In this document: positions 7,771-11,333 of the stretch, one piece after another
Layout of the letters: each line of letters begins with the position of its first letter
Position numbering within the stretch: position 1 is the stretch's first letter
NCBI GenBank assembly: GCA_012035435.1
Contig: JAAUPH010000050.1
Location: 1-11,333 of the forward strand
Reading direction: 5' to 3'
DNA length: 11,333 nt
Source: Sphingopyxis sp.
Lineage (GTDB): Bacteria; Pseudomonadota; Alphaproteobacteria; Sphingomonadales; Sphingomonadaceae
Translations under genes and position numbers: made by a program
The notes under the pieces: generated by a model
What the model was told of the DNA's origin: nothing
Database searches by the model: none
What the model saw: only the letters and a program-made list of their open reading frames with translations

Positions 7771-8223
7771 ATGCGGATCGCTCTCTATCAACCCGACATC
7801 GCCGGCAATGTCGGCACTATTTTGCGGACCGCCGCCTGTTTCGGCATCGCCGTCGACATTATTGAACCATGCGGCTTTGCCTTTGCCGAACGCGCACTGA
7901 AACGCGCGGGCATGGATTATGCTGCCATGGCCGACGTGAAGCGGCACGCCGATTGGCTGAGCTACCAGCAGGCCAGCAATGCCGATGGCCGATTGGTGCT
8001 GCTCACGACCGCAGGCGCGCGCCCCCTGCCAGCCTTCACCTTTCAGCGCGGCGACCGGCTGCTCTTTGGCAGCGAATCCGCCGGTGTACCGCCCGATGTT
8101 CACGCCGCCGCCGATGCGCGGGTCACGATTCCGCTACGCGACGGATTTCGCTCCTTGAATGTCGCCGTGGCCGCTGGCATCGCTATGGCCGAAGCGCTGC
8201 GCCAGATAGAAGGATTTGCGTAA
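7771..8223 (+). CDS. trmL: tRNA (cytidine(34)-2'-O)-methyltransferase, SPOUT family
   Basis: A 150-residue cytosolic SPOUT methyltransferase that uses S-adenosylmethionine to 2'-O-methylate the wobble base of certain leucine tRNAs. Family motifs in order: YQPDIAGNVGTILRTAA (residues 6-22), LLFGSESAGVP (97-107), and IPLRDGFRSLNVAVAAGIA (120-138), the last two building the trefoil-knot SAM site. The length is that of the minimal TrmL, with no extra RNA-binding domain. The start at 7771 gives the standard N terminus MRIALYQPDIAGN; no good Shine-Dalgarno is seen. The TAA stop overlaps the hemF ATG by one base (TAATG), indicating translational coupling. Confidence 0.93.
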   Translation: MRIALYQPDIAGNVGTILRTAACFGIAVDIIEPCGFAFAERALKRAGMDYAAMADVKRHADWLSYQQASNADGRLVLLTTAGARPLPAFTFQRGDRLLFGSESAGVPPDVHAAADARVTIPLRDGFRSLNVAVAAGIAMAEALRQIEGFA

Positions 8224-9082
8224 TGTTGACTCTCGACGCCCAGCAACAGGCCGCTCGCACCTGGTTCGAAAGTTTGCGCGATCGCATCTGCGCCGAATTT
8301 ACGGCCATCGAACGCGAAGCGGGCAGCGACGCCAGCTTCGACTATAGCGGATGGGACCGGGAAGGCGCGGATCTGGCCCCCGGCGAAGGCGGCGGCGGGG
8401 TGCGCGGAGTCATGAAGGGCAAGGTTTTCGAAAAAGTCGGAGTCAATGTTTCGACCGTCGGGGGAAAATTCGCCCCCGAATTTGCCGCCACCATCCATGG
8501 CGCCGACGGCGACCCCAGTTTTTCGCTACCGGCATCAGCCTGGTTGCGCATATGGCCAATCCGCATGTCCCGGCTGTGCATATGAACACGCGCTTTCTAG
8601 TGACCACCAAGCGCTGGTTCGGTGGCGGCGCCGATCTTAATCCGGCGCTACCGCAAGAGGCGGATACCGCGGCCTTCCATGCGCGGCTGCGCGCCGCTTG
8701 CGCGCCCTATGGCCCCGATGTTTATGAACGCTATCGCAAATGGGCCGAGGATTATTTCTTCATCCCGCACCGCAGTGTCCACCGCGGCGTTGGCGGGATT
8801 TTCTATGACCATCTTGAATGCACTGACGATCCCAGCTTCGATCGCAATTTTCAGCTGACCCGCGATGTGGGCGACGCTTTTCTCGACATCTACCCCCGCA
8901 TCGTGCGCGGGCGGATGAACGACGCCTTCACCAAGGCCGATCTGGAGGCTCTATACCAGTGGCGCGGCCGCTATGCCGAATTTAATCTGGTCTATGACCG
9001 GGGCACATTGTTCGGCCTTAAAACCGGCGGCAACATCGACGCCATCCTGATGAGCCTGCCACCGCTCGCCAAATGGGCCTGA
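8223..9082 (+). CDS. hemF: Oxygen-dependent coproporphyrinogen III oxidase, with a 1-base deletion
   Basis: HemF converts coproporphyrinogen III to protoporphyrinogen IX by two oxidative decarboxylations using O2, in the cytosol. Family signatures: GGGVRGVMKGKVFEKVGVN, GKFAPEFAATIHGADGDPSF, NPHVPAVHMNTRF with the conserved histidines, RWFGGGADLNP, HRGVGGIFYDHLE, and the C-terminal YAEFNLVYDRGTLFGLKTGG followed by MSLPP. The frame breaks in the T run 8519-8523; one more T restores DPSFFATGISLVAHMANP and a complete 286-residue protein, normal for HemF. As raw sequence the first frame stops at 8585 and the rest reads in the next frame. The ATG overlaps the trmL stop. Sequencing error is the likely cause, since every residue on both sides is conserved. 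Confidence 0.93.
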
Positions 9083-9084
9083 CC

Positions 9085-9105
9085 GGCGGGGCGCTCAGCC
9101 CCGCC
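9085..9105. terminator. Hairpin between convergent hemF and the membrane-protein operon
   Basis: GGCGGGGC-GCTCA-GCCCCGCC, a perfect 8-bp stem with a 5-base loop, begins 3 bp after the hemF stop. It is symmetrical, so it serves either strand. No T tract follows on either side, so it is not a textbook Rho-independent terminator. Position between convergent genes suggests transcript ending or 3'-end protection. Confidence 0.55.
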
Positions 9106-9119
9106 AACCCGCCGGAACC

Positions 9120-9974
9120 TTAGGCGAACACGTCGCTGCTGTCGCCGCCGCCAATTGCTTTGTAAATTCCCGCCGGCACGCCGACATAGACATAGGCCAG
9201 CGGTATACCGATAATTGCGCCCATTACCGACATCGCGACCATCGTACCGGTGCCCGGTTCACCCCCTGCCAGCATCGAAATCCCGAATATCATCGCAAAA
9301 ATCGTCGAAATAATGACGATAATGATGCCGATCAGCACGAAATAACCCATGATCTTCCACTGCGAAGCCGCCGTCATCCGCCAGGATTCGGCCAGCCCGG
9401 TCAGCGGATTATAGGTGCGATTTGCCGCCATCACCGGCCCCATTACGCTGAACCGCGCCGACAGCCACAGCGCCGCCACGAGAAAAAGCGGAAAAACAAA
9501 GACCATCATCCCGAGGGAACCGAGCACCTGACTGTCGCTCGGGGTACCACCGCCCATCAGCACCGGCAGGATGGCCCCGCCGAAGAGCAGCGCAAAAATA
9601 ACCCCGATGACGATGATAAAAGCCATCGTCACCAGCAGCACCGGCAAAGCTGCAATCAGGCCATAGCTGAGCGCCGATCCAACACTCTCTTGGCCGGGCG
9701 TAAGGCCCATGCGCCATGACGCGAAATAGCTGCCCATCTGCAAAATAAAGCCCAATATTCCGATCAGAAACATCGTGCTACCCAGCGCCGCGATCGACCC
9801 CGTGCCCGCGGCCAGTGCAGCCGGGTCCATCGTCGCGGCCCCGCCCAACAGCAGGTTGAGCAACGTTGGCACAGCGACCCCGACGCCAATCAGCGCGATC
9901 GCATGGTTCGGATGCTGGTCACTGAAAAAACTCGTCGCATAGGCCCAGGCCTGACTGATACTGATCTTGTTCAT
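9120..9974 (-). CDS. Multi-pass inner-membrane protein (likely GPDPase membrane-domain-like)
   Basis: A 284-residue very hydrophobic protein. After a short polar start (MNKISISQAWAYATSFFSDQ) it has about six membrane segments, including ALIGVGVAVPTLLNLLLGG, an AFIIVIGVIFALLFGGA stretch, VFVFPLFLVAALWLSARF and YFVLIGIIIVIISTIFAMIF. The loop NRTYNPLTGLAESWRMTAASQW is a conserved-looking cytoplasmic motif (LxxSWxxT) shared by proteins annotated as 'glycerophosphoryl diester phosphodiesterase membrane domain'. No catalytic domain is present, so an enzymatic role is not supported. The start has a strong GGAGG five bases before the ATG. It lies 20 bp downstream of a related gene on the same strand. 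The function is unknown. Confidence 0.8.
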   Translation of the reverse strand: MNKISISQAWAYATSFFSDQHPNHAIALIGVGVAVPTLLNLLLGGAATMDPAALAAGTGSIAALGSTMFLIGILGFILQMGSYFASWRMGLTPGQESVGSALSYGLIAALPVLLVTMAFIIVIGVIFALLFGGAILPVLMGGGTPSDSQVLGSLGMMVFVFPLFLVAALWLSARFSVMGPVMAANRTYNPLTGLAESWRMTAASQWKIMGYFVLIGIIIVIISTIFAMIFGISMLAGGEPGTGTMVAMSVMGAIIGIPLAYVYVGVPAGIYKAIGGGDSSDVFA

Positions 9975-9994
9975 CTGTTCCTCCCCGAAATGGC

Positions 9995-10737
9995 TCAGTC
10001 AAAGGTTCGCGCGACATTGCTCGACGACAATTGCCGGTAAACCGCAGCGCTCAGCGCATAAGCGACCAGCGCACCCAGCGCTGCCATCGCCGCGTTAATC
10101 ACGCTGGCGACGGCATGGCCAATCGTGCCACGCGCGCCGAACAGGCTGCCGGTGCTGTCCAGAATCAGCGTGACGATCGCCACCACCAGTTGCACCAGAA
10201 ACAGCATCAGCGCGATGCGCCAACCGTTACCGCGCGTCATCGCCCAACTCTTGGCCAGCGCATCAATTGGACCGCGCGTCTCGCCCGCCGCCAATAACGC
10301 CAGCATGGGCGCCCAACGCCCTGTCAAATAAAGCGCCGGCAGAATAAACAGCAGGGCGGCAAAACCCATCGAAATCGCCTGAATAATGAACAGCAAGACA
10401 ATTACAGGGATCAACGAGGCAGCAAAGGCCAGCGCTTCGCCAACGCTGGTGCCGCCGGGCGAAAGCCACAGCCGCATGACCGTCACCGCAGCGAAGGAGG
10501 ACAGAAGAGCAACCAGCAACAGCAGCGGCGCGGTGCGCGAAATATCCGCCGCAATGTTTCCGCGACGGTCGCAAAATCGGCTCCCGTCGGCGGCTCCGTC
10601 GGTACCGGCCCAAGCAGCGCAAAAACGAGCGCCGGAAGCAGAACCAGCATGCCGACAATGGGCAGCGTCAGCGCGGGTTCCCACCGCATCAGCTGGACCG
10701 CATCGTCCCAGGCACTGCTCAAGCTAAATTTGGTCAC
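9995..10737 (-). CDS. Multi-pass inner-membrane protein, paralogue of its neighbour, with a 1-base deletion
   Basis: Corrected length about 247 residues. It starts VTKFSLSSAWDDAVQLM, recalling the neighbour's MNKISISQAW; it has the same LAKSWAMTRGNGWRI loop and a similar tail (YRQLSSSNVARTFD against YKAIGGGDSSDVFA). So the two are tandem paralogues with the same overall plan of about six membrane helices. The frame breaks at the T run 10557-10559 (A run on the coding strand); one more base joins DFATVAE to NIAADISRTAPLLLLVALL. Upstream, GTG at 10737 is the chosen start because GGGGAGG lies just before it and this aligns with the paralogue; no ATG is nearby in a matching place. No catalytic residues are recognised. 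Its promoter should lie in the short stretch next to the MITE. Confidence 0.75.
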
Positions 10738-10792
10738 AAGACCTCCCCAATAGGACCGACCGGCGGACAGTGCCGCCAATTATTGGGCCTGT

Positions 10793-10826
10793 CTAGGCCG
10801 CGAACTCATAAATAGCGCGGTTGAGG
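10793..10826 (+). repeat. Left target duplication (CTAG) and left terminal inverted repeat of the MITE
   Basis: CTAG at 10793-10796 is followed by a 30-bp terminal repeat at 10797-10826 starting GCCGCGAACTCATAAAT. It matches the inverted right end at 28 of 30 positions. Confidence 0.9.
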
Positions 10827-11079
10827 TTTGAGGCCATTTTGCTCAGGGCTAGGAGAAAAGCCGAGGGGATATGAAGATATCGCAAGGCTTTCCGACGCCG
10901 CCATGGGCAAAATGGGTCAAATCCGAAGGACGTCAAAGCCTGTCCCTGCGAAGGCAGGGATGGCTTCGATCTCGAAGCGAAATGCCCTTGCAGGCAGAAT
11001 AACTGCCTGACTGCGGACATTTCCCTCCGATATCTTCGCCATTTTGACGCCTCAACCGCGCCATTTATGAGTTCACGGC
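10797..11079. mobile_element. MITE-like non-autonomous element (IS5-type ends suggested)
   Basis: A 283-bp element bounded by 30-bp terminal inverted repeats (28/30 identical) and flanked on both sides by CTAG, a 4-bp target duplication. Such a duplication fits the IS5 superfamily, whose IS5 and IS427 groups target YTAR/CTAG-type sites. No transposase or credible coding sequence is inside, so it must be moved in trans. Inside are a second inverted pair (GAAGATATCG at 10873-10882 and its complement at 11028-11037) and three short perfect hairpins. It sits between the divergent membrane-protein operon and lipB, 48 bp before the lipB start. The near-identical ends suggest fairly recent insertion. 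The IS family is inferred from the duplication only. Confidence 0.85.
10943..11009. repeat. Three consecutive perfect hairpins inside the MITE
   Basis: TCCCTGC-GAAG-GCAGGGA (10943-10960), GCTTCGA-TC-TCGAAGC (10963-10978) and CAGGCAG-AATAA-CTGCCTG (10991-11009). Each has a perfect 7-bp stem. They are packed within 67 bp and would fold as a row of stem-loops in RNA or single-stranded DNA. Confidence 0.85.
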
Positions 11080-11083
11080 CTAG
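11050..11083 (-). repeat. Right terminal inverted repeat and right target duplication (CTAG) of the MITE
   Basis: The 30-bp terminal repeat at 11050-11079 is the inverted copy of the left end with two mismatches (positions 5 and 18 from the tip). CTAG follows at 11080-11083, identical to the left flank. Confidence 0.9.
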
Positions 11084-11131
11084 TGTTCGCGGACCCTTGC
11101 TTTGCAGGGCGCTGTGCGTCACGGATTAGTC

Positions 11132-11333
11132 ATGCCCGGCATCCCCGAACTGACCATCGCATCCGGCCTCACCGATTATAGCGCCGCACTGGCCGACATG
11201 GAGGCGCGCGCCGCCGCCATCTTCGCGGCCGAAGCTGACGAGCGCATCTGGCTGCTCGAACATCCGCCACTCTACACCGCCGGGACCAGCGCCGATCCCG
11301 CCGAACTGCTCGACCCGCGCTTTCCCGTCTTTC
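11132..11333 (+). CDS. lipB: Octanoyltransferase LipB, N-terminal part (runs off the window)
   Basis: LipB moves the octanoyl group from acyl carrier protein to lipoyl domains of oxidative dehydrogenases (and the glycine cleavage H protein), the first step of lipoic acid attachment. The first 67 codons are present. They show the family N terminus: [17 protein letters not shown], then [20 protein letters not shown], which matches the conserved LLEHPPVYTxG motif of LipB. The catalytic Cys and Lys lie in the missing part. ATG 11132 gives a normal N-terminal length; the upstream ribosome site is weak (GGATTAG). Only 48 bp separate it from the MITE, so its promoter may overlap the element or have been displaced by it. 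Confidence 0.93.
   Translation, partial: MPGIPELTIASGLTDYSAALADMEARAAAIFAAEADERIWLLEHPPLYTAGTSADPAELLDPRFPVF

Noticed and set aside
10793..11122. A 109-codon minus-strand open frame across the MITE
   Set aside because: It spans both inverted ends and the hairpins, ends in the CTAG duplication and resembles no protein family. It is an accident of the element's sequence.

Overview
The window looks like chromosomal DNA of a sphingomonad-type alphaproteobacterium (Sphingomonadales; Sphingopyxis/Sphingomonas-like). This rests on recalled protein similarity: separate petA, petB and petC genes encoding a cytochrome bc1 complex, a DUF1134 exported protein, a DUF3422 membrane-anchored protein, a BciA-type reductase, and hemF next to trmL. 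DNA is GC-rich throughout. No phage, CRISPR array or defence system is visible. The one clear mobile element is a 283-bp MITE near the right end.

Layout, left to right. (1) 2-471: a piece of htpG (Hsp90 N-terminal ATPase domain) that looks betaproteobacterial, carries a frameshift and loses homology abruptly; about 270 bp without a convincing gene follow. (2) 740-3051, minus strand: a BciA-like 8-vinyl reductase (frameshifted), then the DUF3422 gene. (3) 3113-3204, minus: tRNA-Ser(GCU) with encoded CCA and a sigma70-like promoter. (4) 3435-4178, plus: secreted DUF1134 protein with a strong terminator. (5) 7565-4246, minus: a compact operon petA-petB-petC-apt, encoding the Rieske protein, cytochrome b, cytochrome c1 and adenine phosphoribosyltransferase. 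(6) 7771-9082, plus: trmL overlapping hemF by one base (TAATG). (7) 10737-9120, minus: two related multi-pass membrane proteins in tandem. (8) 10797-11079: the MITE, flanked by CTAG duplications, between the membrane-protein operon and the divergent lipB, which starts at 11132 and runs off the window.

How the genes fit together: the pet operon supplies the respiratory bc1 complex. HemF serves heme (and possibly chlorophyll) synthesis, and a BciA-like reductase would act in bacteriochlorophyll synthesis if it keeps that activity. LipB starts lipoylation of oxidative dehydrogenases. TrmL modifies the tRNA wobble base and Apt salvages adenine. It is mostly housekeeping DNA of an aerobic heterotroph or possible aerobic phototroph.

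A striking feature is the number of single-base indels that break otherwise perfectly conserved genes. There are six, in htpG, bciA, petA (two), hemF and the second membrane-protein gene, all in short runs of one base. Restoring them gives full-length family-typical proteins for four genes, so most are probably sequencing or consensus errors rather than gene decay. I did not find a convincing undescribed system; the best leads are the MITE with its three internal hairpins and the foreign-looking htpG fragment.
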